Shown in pieces: positions 10,739-22,318 of a stretch of 64,000 bases of DNA. This DNA comes from Onthophagus taurus (Eukaryota > Arthropoda > Insecta > Coleoptera > Scarabaeidae), in assembly GCF_036711975.1 (NCBI RefSeq), contig NC_091973.1:8308001-8372000 (forward strand). The letters are read 5' to 3'. The translations under genes were made by a program, and so were the position numbers. Under the pieces are notes generated by a model. It made no database searches, was not told the DNA's origin, and saw only the letters and a program-made list of their open reading frames with translations. Within the stretch, counting starts at the first letter, position 1. The number at the start of each line of letters is the position of its first letter.

Positions 10739-11490
10739 CGGAGGCATAGATAAATTACTAAAGAAGGTAAGCAACAGGATTGGGTATGTCCAAAAAGAAG
10801 AGAGAAGGAATTCACATACCTGGGGTATAGATTCAGGGAAGATAGCAAGGAGACGGCGCATGTGAGGGAGATGGTAAAAAGGGTTAATAAGGTCTGGGTA
10901 TGAGGTGAGAGAGTGTTTGGGACATCAAAAAGAGAAAGATTATGTTTGATAGGTTGGTGAGGAGTGCAATGATGTAGGGGCGGAAGTTTGGGGATGGAAG
11001 AAGCAAGATATTCTGGAGGACGTACAGAATCGGTACTTCTTGGTCTGGCTAGGGAAACACCGGGGTACATTGTGAGGGAGGAAGTGAAGGTGGATGAATT
11101 GAAGCAGAAGAGCTGCTAAATATGAAGAAATGATTGATAGAAGACAATACTGCGGGATCTTAGGGGAGTGTTGGAAGGAAGTTAGGGAGGGGAAGATTCG
11201 ATATAGTAAAGGAGAGAGGAGGAAATATTATAAAAGGGCGGGTTATTCGGAGGCATAGATAAATTACTAAAGAAGGTAAGCGACAGAGATAGGGACGTCC
11301 AGAGAGAATAGAGAAGGAGGCAGGTAAGGGAGGGAAAGTACAATGAAAGATATAGGGACATAATGTCGGAGGGGCTTCCAAAATACTTTGTGGAGGAGAG
11401 GAGCGAGGAAGGGAAGAGGCTGGTGGCCAGATTTCATTGTGGTAATGAGGAGAGAGCAAACAGGTACTGGTCAGACGATGTAGACAGGTA
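10739..11490 (+). pseudogene. LINE fragment, second copy of the family at 160-1375
   Basis: Positions 10808-11235 repeat 940-1365 closely, with the same GATAGGTTGGTGAGGAGTGC block and GGGGCGGAAGTTTGGGGATG block. A second stretch (11243-11490) carries the very 3' end of ORF2. The short piece CGGAGGCATAGATAAATTAC occurs twice (10739 and 11249), showing an internal rearrangement. No frame survives. Confidence 0.7.
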
Positions 11491-11499
11491 ATAAGGGAA

Positions 11500-11912
11500 G
11501 TTAAGTTAAGTTTGGTTCGCCATGTATTAAACAGAAAATTGTAAGCTCTTAGTTAACAATAAAAACTCTTTCTTTCTAGTAAATCAAACCGTTTTTAAAA
11601 AGCATTTTTCGTTTTTGAGAAATACATTTTTTATCAATTTTGGAGGTTACTTTTTCTTTAAAAATCTGTATAAAATCGCTTTCATCTAGAAACTAATTTA
11701 AATTATATAAATTATCAATGATAATGTGTACTTTGAATAAACCAAACAGTTTTTAGATATCATTTTAAGTCTTTGAAAAAAAAATTTGTAAGTTATCAAA
11801 TTATTGAAATTAACAACTAACTTAAAAATTCCGTAAGAAATCCATTTCATGGAAAAATGTTTTTAAAAATCACTTTTAGTTTTTGAGAAATAAATTTTAA
11901 AATTTTTCTTAC
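11500..11912. other. AT-rich region, probably intron of the acidic gene
   Basis: There is no gene signal. The stretch holds at least two related copies of a TTTCTCAAAAAC-type motif followed by TTTTTAAAAAC (about 11600-11625 and 11865-11895), with a weaker third near 11770. It follows a good donor site at 11912, so it would be intron if the minus-strand gene continues to lower coordinates. No further exon is seen before the LINE remnants. Confidence 0.4.
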
Positions 11913-12443
11913 CATCTGCATTAGAGTAAATTGAGCTTGAGTTCAGCACTTCTTCTTGGTACTCACTCATATTATATTCATCAAGATTATTTATTATGGA
12001 GCCGGTTGGAATATCATCTAACTCCATTTCATTGTCGTCCAATTGTGCTTCTGCATACATTGCAACATCTAAAAAATTTAAAAAAAATTAATTATTTCCT
12101 ATATCTTCTTACCATGTGAATTGGAATGGAGTTGATCATAACCTTGTTGTTCATCTAGATTAAAGTTAAAATCATCTGGATTCATTAAGAAATCTCCAAA
12201 ATTCGGAGATTGGTAATATTCATAAAGTTGTTCGTCTATTTCTACATAAAAATAACTTCATTATCTATTATTCATTGATTAATAATTAGTAATCTTACCA
12301 TCTAGGTTTGGATGAAGAGAATTTAAGAGCTGTTGCTTTTGAAATGGGTTTAAGTTAATTACTGGTGGGATAGTCGAAGAATTGTTACCATTAACCTGAT
12401 TGCCCGCTGAAGGGTTGCCCCGCAAAAGCAGCTTTCTTGCCAT
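11913..12443 (-). CDS. Unknown acidic protein, first three exons of a host gene (3' end not found)
   Basis: My model on the minus strand has exons 12443-12299, 12241-12113 and 12068-11913. The ATG (12443) begins MARKLLLRGNPSAGN. Donors GTAAGATT, GTAAGAAG and GTAAGAAA and acceptors TATGTAG and TTTTTTAG are canonical. All three introns are phase 1, and the joined frame has no stop over 143 codons. The product turns strongly acidic and Asn/Gln-rich (NPDDFNFNLDEQQGY, LDDNEMELDD), like an intrinsically disordered transcription-factor activation region. I recognise no family. The next exon would lie below 11913, where only transposon debris is visible, so the gene may be truncated or contain a very long intron. 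Confidence 0.6.
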
Positions 12444-13690
12444 TATAATCCGATAAAACCTTTAACATCCAACAAAAACATGAACAACGTGTAAATGAAC
12501 AATATGGCCGCTAGGTTTTCATTGGCTGCTTTAAATAACTCACTTATTACTCCACAAGATGGAGTTGTAAATAATAGTATTTAAGCAAAGTGATTAACAC
12601 GTACAATTTAATACAAGTTCTTAACAAAACTTAATTTAGCGGGAAATTTAAAATTTGTTGGTAGTTTGACATAACATACTAAAACAACTAACTTATTGTT
12701 ATGATAGTAGATGGCGTTTGAAAGTTAACAAATAAGATGAATATAATAAATAATTAAAAGAAATAAATAATACAAATGCTAAATTATTTGTTTTGGTTAA
12801 TTAGATCTTTGAATTGTTAATCGCAAAAAGATTTTTATAAACGTACTTCAAGATGGATGAAAGAGCATAAGCAATGACAATGACATAAACTTACCAGTGT
12901 GAAATCAGCACTTCTACGAAGAACATCGTTTTAGCGAATTCACTCTTCTTTAGTGGCTGCACACCTATCCATGGTTATTTACGATATTAATCTTGATTAA
13001 TCGTCTAAATCATCCAACATATTCTCCTTCGAATTGTTTAAATAAAATAAAATAATAAAAAAGAATCATCCTACGCAAAGTACAGTGATTCCCGGAATCC
13101 GAAAACAACCACATGGTGTTGCTAAAACTTTCCAAGGGCTTCGAGAAACGTGGTAAGTTAAAAATTGATTAATTTAATTTGAAGAATTAGATCTTTGTCT
13201 TTAATATCATTAGAAAAAATAATTTCTTAAAAAATAATTTATTTTTAGAATTAATTATTTTTAGAAAATCGTAAAAAATAAGTTGATCACGTTTAGAATA
13301 GATAAAAGCCCCATTTGTGCAAACCAATAATGAGTCGTACATTTTAAAGAAAGTTGATTGTTCCTAAGATCTCAAAAATGGCCTCAATTTGAGGTGGGGT
13401 TTTGTGACAACCTCTCAATCACAGCCTTCCAAATTGGGAACCTATGGGCTTAAACTTCCTTTACGCATGACTAATAACAACTTATTATCAACTTGTTAAT
13501 AAATTCGCGTTGAATTAGTTATTGTTAATAAAGATTTTTATTGATAATCAAAAAATAGAAGGGATTATAAGACGATCTCGGCTTTAATTTACTAATTTTT
13601 CCTCGTCACGATGGAATGGGGTGATTAATTGTCGCGAAATGCGACTATCGGTTGCCAACCTTTTCTACATCTTTATAATGAATAGTAGAC
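12444..13690. other. Upstream region of the acidic gene; no confident gene
   Basis: AT-rich sequence containing the presumed promoter of the minus-strand gene. On the plus strand, 13086-13156 reads VIPGIRKQPHGVAKTFQGLR without a stop and runs into a GTAAGTT donor, so it could be a 5' exon of an unseen plus-strand transcript, but the support is weak. Otherwise I see nothing. Confidence 0.3.
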
Positions 13691-13699
13691 AATGATTTG

Positions 13700-13850
13700 T
13701 GGTTTTTTTAAAATATATTTTTCATTTAAAGTATTATTATTATTAATTAATTACCAAAAACTTTTTTATTTCAATTTTGTTAATAATTTTATCATAATTT
13801 ACACTCTTTTTATGATAAGTCTTGAAAATTTCGTGACTCTTATATATAAT
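13700..13850 (+). repeat. Dispersed ~150-bp AT-rich repeat, copy 1
   Basis: It contains TTGTTAATAATTTTATCATA, TTTACACTC and TTTTATGATAAGTCTTGAAAA blocks that recur at 16400-16555, 18630-18785 and 18786-18880. The 97-codon frame over it is low-complexity and not a gene. Confidence 0.6.
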
Positions 13851-14326
13851 CTGTTGTCCTCACCACGCCTAAAATGGAGCCAGAAAGGTCGCCATGTTAG
13901 ATGTACCAACTTAGTGGAATTCGAAATTCTTATATATAGTTATGCAAGAATTTACATTATTATAAACTGGAAAGACAGAAAATAATAACCAAAACAAAAT
14001 ACATTAATTTTGTATTAATAAATAATTATTAATTATATGATATTTTAAAAGAACTTAATCAGTTTTAACAATAACCCTTATAATTACCATAAACTAAGAT
14101 GAAAATATTTAAAACAATTCTGATTGATCACGCTAACCTTTTGCTTATAAATTATTGTTAGTTTATTTTAAAAGAACTGAACATTCCTTAATAATAAACT
14201 TTACTTGAACTTCGTTGTTAATTTCAAGTCAACTAACCAGAAACATTTTATGGACCGTTGTAAATAATCTTCCAACCAACAAAGGGGAAACAAAAAGAAT
14301 TCGATAACAATAAAAATAACAATATA

Positions 14327-16254
14327 CACTCAGTTCCAAAAAAAGTGACGCACTTGATTTTTGACCTAATTTTAATATCTTATATTTTTTAAACCAGTGG
14401 GCCGATTTTTATTATTTTTTTATTTCTTGGTAGCCAATTTCTTTGTCTTTCAAAAAAAAATTAAAAAGACGGACATTTTTTCAATGACTCCTGGATGGTA
14501 GTGGAAAAACTGGAACCATGTTTTTTTCCTAATTTTTGACTCACCCTGTGTATTAATCAAGTAATGGTATAGAAAGTGCTTACACCCTATATGAAAGACG
14601 TTTCTTTTATGAGCATTTTGTTTTTTTATTCATTAATTTATCTCTAAAATTGTCCGAATTGAAGCTTTCTTGTTGAAACCTTACGTTTATCCCACAGATT
14701 TAAGAAGTATGATCACATTGTCAAACAATTGACGTTGCCATAGCAATTAATTTGTCGTTGTGTCATTAATTAACTACAAAAAAGTTATGTAGTGATTAAA
14801 ATTACATGAAATGCCTCAAATAAATCCAGAACAAGTAGCAAGATTAGTTGCTTTAGTAAACGATGGGCGTGGTAAATGTTACTCCGCTCGTGCAGTGGGA
14901 GTCCATGAAGCAACTGCTCGTAGAGCAATCCGCAAGTACGAGCAAACAGGAAGCACTGCTCGGAAGGTGGGTTCTGGTCGCCCTAGAAAAACGTCTCCAA
15001 GAGATGATCGTTTCTTGAGATTGCGGATTTTACGGAATCGATCAAACACTGCGGTAAATGTTCAGCAAGATCTTCCCCAAATTCGTGGTGTTGCAATAAG
15101 TAAGCAGACGGTATGTCGACGTCTAAAAGAAGTTAATTTAAAAGCTAGGAGACCTACAAAAGGTCCTACATTATTGCCCGAACAACGTGCTGCTAGAAGA
15201 AATTTTGTTCAAAATTATGGAGAATGGAATATTCCTGAAAGACATTCGACCAGTCTTGTTTACGGACGAGTCATGGTTTTGCCTTAACATGGTGGATGGA
15301 AGAAAAAGAGTGTGGAGAAGGACTGATGAAAGGTTTAATCAGAATTTAATAACAGAACGCGAAAGTTTTAATGGTGGGTCGGTTATGGTGTGGGGAGGGA
15401 TGTCAATGAATGGAAAGACACCCCTTCATGTTTTTCCGGTGAGGCGGTCGATGACGGCCCAAATTTACATTGACATTATACAACAGTATATCTTACCTCA
15501 TGCAGAGTTAGTGGGCAATAATTTTATATTGACGCAGGATAATGCCCGACCACACACCGCAGTAATAGTGCGAAACTTCTTAGAAGCTACGGGTATCACC
15601 ACATTACAGTGGCCTGCGAGAAGTCCCGATATGAATCCTATCGAATATTTGTGGGATGAATTAGGGAGAAGGGTACGTTCACACGAGAGGCCTCAGGAAT
15701 GCCTCGCAGAAATAGCAGATGCGTTAGTGGAAGAATGGGATCGTATACCATAATAAGAAACCTGATTTTCAGTATGCCGCTTAGATTAGAAACTCTTAGA
15801 GTTGCTAGGGGAGGCAATACACGGTATTAAGCAGTTATCCCAGTTTATAATTTAGTGTTTAATAAAACTTTTTTTAAAAATTCGTATCAGTTTATTTCAC
15901 TAGAAAACTGTTTTTCCATAAATTCAGAAAGTTGGCATTATGCAAGGTTTCAACAAAAAAGCTTCAATTCGGACAATTTTAGAGATAAATTAATGAATAA
16001 AAAAACAAAATGCTCATAAAAGAAACGTCTTTCATATAGGGTGTAAGCACTTTTTATACCATTACTTGATTAATACACAGGGTGAGTCAAAAATTAGGCT
16101 CCAGTTTTTCCACTACCATCCAGGAGTCATTGAAAAAATGTCCACCTTTTTAATTTTTTTTTTAAGACAAAGGAATTGGGTACCAAAAAATAAAAAAATA
16201 ATAAAAATTGGAGCACTGGTTTAAAAAATATAAGATATTAAAATTGACTGAGTG
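14327..16254 (+). mobile_element. Tc1-like transposon with long inverted repeats
   Basis: The 1928-bp element begins CACTCAGT and ends ACTGAGTG, between TA dinucleotides (14325-14326, 16255-16256). The inverted repeats are about 14327-14682 and 15944-16254, with small indels. Both arms contain the blocks CATCCAGGAGTCATTG and GGGTGAGTCAAAAATTAG or their complements. Long repeats of this kind mark IR/DR-type Tc1 elements. Confidence 0.9.
14811..15830 (+). pseudogene. Tc1 transposase (DD34E) with two frameshifts
   Basis: Frame 1 (from 14811) gives the paired HTH DNA-binding region: INPEQVARLVALVNDGRG, then the GRPRKTSPRDDRF hook, then a second HTH. Near 15230 the frame shifts. The catalytic core follows to 15753 with Asp in FTDESWF, Asp in TQDNARPH and Glu in NPIEYLWD. 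The last two are 34 residues apart, the Tc1 spacing. A second shift near 15740 puts the normal tail (IFSMPLRLETLRVARGGNTR, ending at 15830) out of frame. All three catalytic residues remain, so only the frameshifts inactivate it. This suggests a fairly recent death. Confidence 0.9.
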
Positions 16255-16399
16255 TATTTATGAGAATTGTGAGGTTATAATTGGAGGTACAATAGAGACT
16301 TGAAACTATAGCTAAGTTCAGGTCGGTACATCCAACATGTCTGACTTTCTGATTACCCCCACCACATACGCACTCTATATTATATATATAAGACCTCAA

Positions 16400-16555
16400 T
16401 GCTCCAAACCGATTTATCAAAGAGTTATGAATTTTAATAACTCCAAAAGCATTCAATTTTCGATGTTTTATTAATTATTTACCAAAAAATCATTTTTATT
16501 ATAATTTTGTTAATAATTTAGTACCACTTATCAAAATCAACACTCTTTTCAAAGC
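16400..16555 (+). repeat. Dispersed ~150-bp AT-rich repeat, copy 2
   Basis: Starts CCAAACCGATTTATCAAAGA, continues AGTTATGAATTTTAATAACT and later has TTGTTAATAATTTAGTACCA. The same blocks occur at 18630-18880 and in part at 13700-13850. Confidence 0.7.
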
Positions 16556-16574
16556 TATTACTTAAACGTATTCC

Positions 16575-18612
16575 AAATATTAATCGTGAAAACTATAGGA
16601 TCTTGCGTAACCGTTGCAATCACCAATGTAGAAATGCCAAAAAAATGTATATCTACCGGAGACTATCCAATGCTAATCCGAGGACGTTTTGGAAGTTGAT
16701 GCGTTCCTTAGGGGCGGTTGAGTCTCCCTCTGTTCGGGCTGCTTGTGATGTGGATTCATTGGCGAGGTTTTTTGCTGACCCTCCTCTGCTCATTAGTGGT
16801 GGGACTAGGATGACAACTATTTCTGAAATTCTTGCCTCATCTAAATCCTCCTCTTTCTCCTTTGTCCTGGTTACTGCGTCAGAAGTCCGCGATGCCTTGA
16901 ATCACTCGAGGTTCAACTTCTCTTCCCATATTGGATATTGTTCTTACTCCTATTACCCACATTTTTAACTTCTCTATTGAACGATCCTCATTCCCTTCAA
17001 TCTGGAAGGTTGCTCATGTTGTCCCTATACCTAAATCCAAGAGTCCCTCAAGTTTAAATGATTTTCGCCCTATCTCCATTTTATCTGTTCTATCTAAAGC
17101 TCTCGAGCGCCTTGTTTATCTACAAGTTCAAGAGTATTTACAAGAATTTAACTTGCACAACGACTTTCAATCGGGTTTTCGTAAGGGTCACAGCACGACA
17201 ACAGCGCTTATTAAGATTACAGATGATATTAGGTATGCTTGCGACAAACGTTGTGTTACCATCCTTGTATTACTTGATTTTAGCAAGGCGTTCGATTCGG
17301 TTGATCACGATCTTTTGTTGGCGTCACTAACTGCCCTTGGATTTACCTCTTCATGTTTATCTTGGTTTCAATCTTACTTTTCCTGTCGTTCCTTGTGTGT
17401 GCGTGCTGATTCTGCGCTCTCGTCTGCTTGTGATATTAAATGTGGTGTATCCCAGGGTAGTGTGTTGGGTCCGTTGCTCTTTTCGATTTTCATTAATGCC
17501 GTCACCCACTGTATTTCTTGTAATTATCATGTGTATGCTGATGACCTCCAAATTTACACTACGACAACTATTGATGATTTTCCCGAAGCAATTCCATCCT
17601 TTCCAATATTTTGGATTGGTCCAAACGTTATGGCCTTAAATTAAATACTGCTAAAACTCAAGCAATTGCGTTTGGCAGTCGACCTTTACTGGCAAAGCTG
17701 AATGATTTTTCATCCATTCACTTAATGCTTGAGGGAGACATTATTCAGCTGTCAGACACGGTTAGAAACCTTGGGGTGGTTATGGATTCTACAATGTCCT
17801 GGAAACCTCAATTTCAATCCGTCTGCAGAAAGGTCTATCATTGTTTCCACTCATTGAAAAGTCTCCGTTGCTTCCTTCCTCCCATGATCCGTCGTAATCT
17901 TTGTTTTTCCCTGATTTTCCCCCATATTGATTATGCTGACACGGCATATCCTGATCTTTCTACGAAACAAACTGCAAAGACTTCAAAAGAACTGCATACA
18001 GTATATCTTTGATCTCGAGAGATCTCAACACATAACCCCATACCGTAATTATTTGCAGATATTAAGCTGTCAGAACCGTAGATCGTTTCGTATATTAACT
18101 ATGTTATATACTGTTCTTCACAATCAAACCCCGAGGTATCTGTATTGTATATTTCAACGCTTGTCGTCGCATGGTTTACCCACTAGATCTCAGTTAGATT
18201 CTGTGCTTATGTTCCCGACCCATAGTACCGAGATTTACCATAAATCGTTTGCTGTGCAGGCCATAACCCTTTGGAATAATCTGCCTACTGAGATCCGTAA
18301 TATTCCTCACCTTGTAACATTTAAAAACCACCTAAAACGTCATTTATTGACTCTCCAAGTATCTTCCTGAGAACTTTTTTTTTCTCCCTTTTCTTCTCTT
18401 CTTCTGGTTTTTAGTGACCATAAGTTTAGCATAGCAGCTTGCCGTTTATTCATAGTTTTTCTTATATAACTTAGTATACTGCTGATTGATTGGGTTGTTT
18501 GGAAGATATCGCTTACGCGATAAATCGACCCTTTTGCCCGTATTTATGCATTAAGTTAAATGTATACATTTTCTTTAATTTGTATTTTTTGTTTCTTATT
18601 ATGGCAATAAAT
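16575..18612 (+). pseudogene. LINE ORF2 remnant (reverse transcriptase), 5'-truncated
   Basis: Frames in order: 16603-16968 linker (SNANPRTFWKLMRSLG); 16931-17644 palm with FRPISILSVLSKALE, LLDFSKAFDSVDHD, GVSQGSVLGPLLF and the catalytic YADDLQIY; 17611-18012 thumb (LNTAKTQAIAFGS, VRNLGVVMD); 17927-18370 C-terminal region ending at a stop at 18370. Three frameshifts separate them. The 3' UTR runs to a GGCAATAAATTG end near 18612. It lies between copies of the ~150-bp AT-rich repeat, so it inserted into or beside them. CR1/jockey-group; inactive. Confidence 0.8.
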
Positions 18613-18629
18613 TGTTTTCAAAATTTCAT

Positions 18630-18785
18630 GATTTCAAACCGATTTGCCCGAGAGTTATGAATTTATATAACCTGATAATTCCAAAATGTTTTGCAATAAC
18701 TTTTTTATTTCACCTATGATAATATTTTAACATATATTATTATAATTTACACTCCTTTTATGATAAGTCTTGAAAATATCATGAT
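18630..18785 (+). repeat. Dispersed ~150-bp AT-rich repeat, copy 3
   Basis: Begins CAAACCGATTTGCCCGAGAG and ends with the ATGATAAGTCTTGAAAATAT block also seen at 13815. It is directly followed by another copy at about 155-bp period, so the repeat can be tandem. Confidence 0.7.
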
Positions 18786-18880
18786 TCCAAACCGATTTAT
18801 CAAAGTGTTATGAATTTTAATAACTCCAAAATCATTTAATTTTCAATATTTTATTAGTTAATCCAAAAAAACTTTTTATT
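18786..18880 (+). repeat. Dispersed ~150-bp AT-rich repeat, copy 4 (partial)
   Basis: Begins CAAACCGATTTATCAAAGTG and is nearly identical to 16403-16500. It breaks off about 180 bases before the start codon of the repeat-protein gene. Confidence 0.7.
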
Positions 18881-19064
18881 ATTAACAAACTCACTTCCAC
18901 ATTCCTAGTGGTTTTTTAAATCATTTATATTCATTGTTTTTGTTTGTTTTTCCTGTTCTAATCTCAAGAAAATCCAAAATAAGCAAGCTCAAACAACTTA
19001 ATTATCAATCTGGTTGTTAGTACCCATTGTTCAATATTAGTAGAGGATTGGAATCGCATCCATA

Positions 19065-21755
19065 ATGAATCCGCAGGAAGACCCAAACCGTCCCAACCAG
19101 AAGCCGAAAGAAGAAGTTGATAAAAAAAAACATTCAACTAACGCAGCATCCTCTGAAAAACCACAATATTCGAACCCAAATCGAAAAGAAGAACAAGATA
19201 AACGTGAAATAAAAATTACTGATAAGTTAGAAGCACCAACATTTACAAAAGCAAGCAAATATGTCCTTCAACCATTAGAAATCGATAATGTTGAGAACAA
19301 GAATAAATGCGATCAAATCGAGAATAAAAGAAATGTCGATTTTTGGGTTTCAACTATTCGAAATATCATGAAAGGTGATGAAGGTGACATCAAGTTTGAA
19401 TCCAGAAAACCACCTCAAGAACCAAAACCATCAACTTCAAAAGCAAAAGATTTCTATTACGAAGATGTCGTCCCTCGTAAAAAGAGAAACTTCAACAATG
19501 GCAATGAAGGTGACATCAAGTTTGAATCCAGAAAACCACCACAAGAACCACAACCATCAACTTCAAAAGCAAAAGATTTCTATTTCGAAGATGTTGTCGC
19601 CCCGAAAAAGAGAAACTCCAACAAAGACAATGAAGGTGACATCAAGTTTGAATCCAAAAAGCCATCTCAAGAACCACAGCCATCAACTTCAAAAGATTTC
19701 AATTTCGAATATGTTGTCGTCCCTAAAAAGAGAAACTCTAACAAAGACAATGAAGGTGACATCAAGTTTGAATCCAAAAAACCACCACAAGAACCACAAC
19801 CATCAACTTCAAAAGCAAAAGATTTCTATTACGAAGATGTTGTCGTCCCTAAAAAGGCAAACTCCAACAAAGGCAATGAAGGTGACATCAAGTTTGAATC
19901 CAAAAAACCACCACAAGAACCACAACCATCAACTTCAAAAGATTTCTATTTCGAAGATGTTGTCGTCCCTAAAAAGAGAAACTGCAACAAAGGCATTGAA
20001 GGTGATATCAAGTTTGAATCCAAAAAACCACCACAAGAACCACAACCATCAACTTCAAAAGCAAAAGATTTCTATTTCGAATATGTTGTCGTCCCTAAAA
20101 AGACAAACTCCAACAATGGCAATGAAGGTGACATCAAGTTTGTATCCAAAAAACCACCACAAGAACCACAACCATCAACTTCAAAAGATTTCTATTTCGA
20201 AGATGTTGTCGTCCCTAAAAAGAGAAACTGCAACAAAGGCATTGAAGGTGATATCAAGTTTGATTCCAAAAAACCACCACAAGAACCACAACCATCAACT
20301 TCAAAAGCAAAAGATTTCTATTTCGAATATGTTGTCGTCCCTAAAAAGACAAACTCCAACAAAGGCAATGAAGGTGACATCAAGTTTGAATCCAAAAAAC
20401 CACCACAAGAACCACAACCATCAACTTCAAAAGATTTCTATTTCGAAGATGTTGTCGTCCCTAAAAAGAGAAACTCCAACAAAGACAATGAAGGTGACAT
20501 CAAGCTTGAATCCAAAAAACCACCACAAGAACCACAACCATCAACTTCAAAAGATTTCTATTTCGAATATGTTGTCGTCCCTAAAAAGACAAACTCCAAC
20601 AAAGGCAATGAAGGTGACATCAAGTTTGAATCCAAAAAACCACCACAAGAACCACAACCATCAACTTCAAAAGCAAAAGATTTCTATTACGAAGATGTTG
20701 TCGTCCCTAAAAAGGCAAACTCCAACAAAGGCAATGAAGGTGACATCAAGTTTGAATCCAAAAAACCACCACAAGAACCACAACCATCAACTTCAAAAGC
20801 AAAAGATTTCTATTTCGAAGATGTTGTCGTCCCTAAAAAGACAAACTCCAATAAAGCCAATGAAGGTGACATCAAGTTTGAATCCAAAAAACCACCACAA
20901 GAACCACAACCATCAACTTCAAAAGCACAAGATTTCGATTTCGAAGATGTCATCCCTCGTAAAAAGAGAAACTCCAACAATGAAAACGAATTTTTGACAC
21001 CTAATATCTGGTTTCCTCCGGAATTGAACTCCTATTTAAGACAGGACACTCTTTCAAGCAAGGAACAATCGAACCATATCCCCAAGATTTACACCAACAT
21101 AAGAAGCGATCATCATAAATGGCCTAAAGATGAAAGGACAACTATGGCTGATCAACAAGTTATGATTGATAATATTTGTAAAGCTTTTGAAGCAGCTTTA
21201 AGTGCAAATCAACAAAAATTAAACGAAAGAGAAGCGAGGGAAAAAGAAATTAAGAAAAGAGAAATGAAGGAGAGAGAAGCAAAGGAAAAAAAAATGAAGG
21301 AAAGAGAAGCGAGGGAAAGAGAAATGTATAGATTACCTAGTAATAGCGTTGCTTCAGGCTATAAAGATTATGAAGTACCATTCGGTATGGGTTTGTTCGG
21401 TCCAACAACTGCCGAAGAGAAGGAAGAAACATCTTCTAAATCTCCTAAGGATGAAGATAACTTTTGGAAGCAATCTGGATGTTTGGATCCTCAACGTCTA
21501 GTAATACCAAAAACTACTTACATTCAGTTAAGGAAAAGATTGGATAAAGAACCACTTTACCGGGTTATTTATGGACGTGTCATGATTAATATTTACAACG
21601 ATGAGGAACTTGGCAGAGTTAATGAATACTATAACAAGTATTTAACTGATTTATTCTCGAGTAACGTCAGTGAGTTTTTAATTTTATCAAACTAATTACT
21701 TAAATAAATTAATTACGATTTTATTTTTACAGGTCCACAGGAGCTACTTGAGTGA
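19065..21755 (+). CDS. Tandem-repeat protein with coiled coil and BEN-like C-terminus (875 aa)
   Basis: The model has exon 1 19065-21669, donor GTGAGTTT, acceptor TTTTTACAG and exon 2 21733-21755. The splice replaces the readthrough tail (EFLILSN) by SPQELLE and a stop. Residues 1-104 are a charged, Lys/Glu-rich leader. Residues 105-640 are 13 copies of a 40- or 42-residue unit, core GDIKFESKKPPQEPQPSTSK, then DFYFEDVVVPKK. Residues 720-756 are an almost pure Lys/Glu/Arg/Met coiled coil (EKEIKKREMKEREAKEKK). The last ~70 residues (LVIPKTTYIQLRKRL to PQELLE) resemble the BEN DNA/protein-binding domain in pattern only. PKKRN/PRKKRN in each repeat resembles a nuclear signal. A nuclear, possibly chromatin-associated role is inference. 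Confidence 0.7.
19377..20985 (+). repeat. Coding minisatellite, 13 units of 120/126 bp
   Basis: Each unit begins GAAGGTGACATCAAGTTTGA. Long units (42 codons) contain an extra Ala-Lys after PSTSK; short units (40 codons) lack it. Units 5-6, 7-8 and 9-10 form a repeated short-long or short-short pair, so amplification also occurred as dimers. First and last units are the most diverged (VPRKKR in place of VVPKKR), as expected for array ends. Confidence 0.9.
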
Positions 21756-21871
21756 GGCAAAAAAAAGGAAAAGAAAACTTGTAATATGAAGAAGCAAAGA
21801 ATGCAACATAATCAAACAAAGAATGCAATATTTTTTTAACAGTTTCTATTTGTTTTTTTTATACTTTTAGG

Positions 21872-21877
21872 AATAAA
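21872..21877 (+). terminator. Poly(A) signal of the repeat-protein gene
   Basis: AATAAA about 117 bases after the stop codon in exon 2, followed by a T-rich stretch. Confidence 0.5.
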
Positions 21878-21899
21878 TATTTCTTTTCTCCATCTTTTT

Positions 21900-22318
21900 T
21901 TCTCTATTGTGGCGATGGCCTTATCCATCTTCTGAAGTTTTTACCCTCTCCCAAGCAAGATTCTTGAGCTGCTGCAGAGTCTGTCTATCTTCAAACAAGT
22001 TGCCCCTTCTATTCATTGCCATAGGTAAGTATAAGCTCAATGAGCTCTTGGAAGCTCTTAATCTTTTCCAAGCACACACCGACTCAGCATAGTAAACCTT
22101 GGTCCACTCTGTTTCTGATCTCTTCGGTAAGTTTTCCCGTCTTGTGGATGTCGTGCCCAGATAATGATAGCTGCTGACTCTGGTGACAAGTTGATATACA
22201 CATTCTATGTGTCCTCGTCACCACCATAACTTGACTCCACCTTGTTCAACATCATGCCCCTCTCCTTTAGAATTTCTGATCACTCGATTACATCCTGTTG
22301 CAATTTCCTCTCCGAGTT
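21900..22318 (-). pseudogene. LINE reverse transcriptase remnant
   Basis: Minus-strand readings give ERKLQQDVIE-SEILKERGMM at the 22318 end, then HKTGKLTEEIRNRVDQGLL and a stop-ridden tail. The pattern (palm end, then a YLG-like turn and TEEIRNR) fits the end of a LINE polymerase and its thumb. It is broken by frameshifts. The ERKLQQ segment is duplicated on the far side of the satellite at 22985-23125. Confidence 0.5.

Noticed and set aside
13692..13985. 97-codon plus frame
   Set aside because: Composed of Phe/Ile/Leu/Asn from AT-rich repeat sequence, with no domain; part of the dispersed ~150-bp repeat.
19375..20997. A 540-codon open frame in a second frame of the tandem-repeat gene
   Set aside because: It is open only because the repeat unit happens to lack stops in that frame, and its length follows the repeat. 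The main frame has the N-terminus, coiled coil, C-terminal domain and splice continuity.
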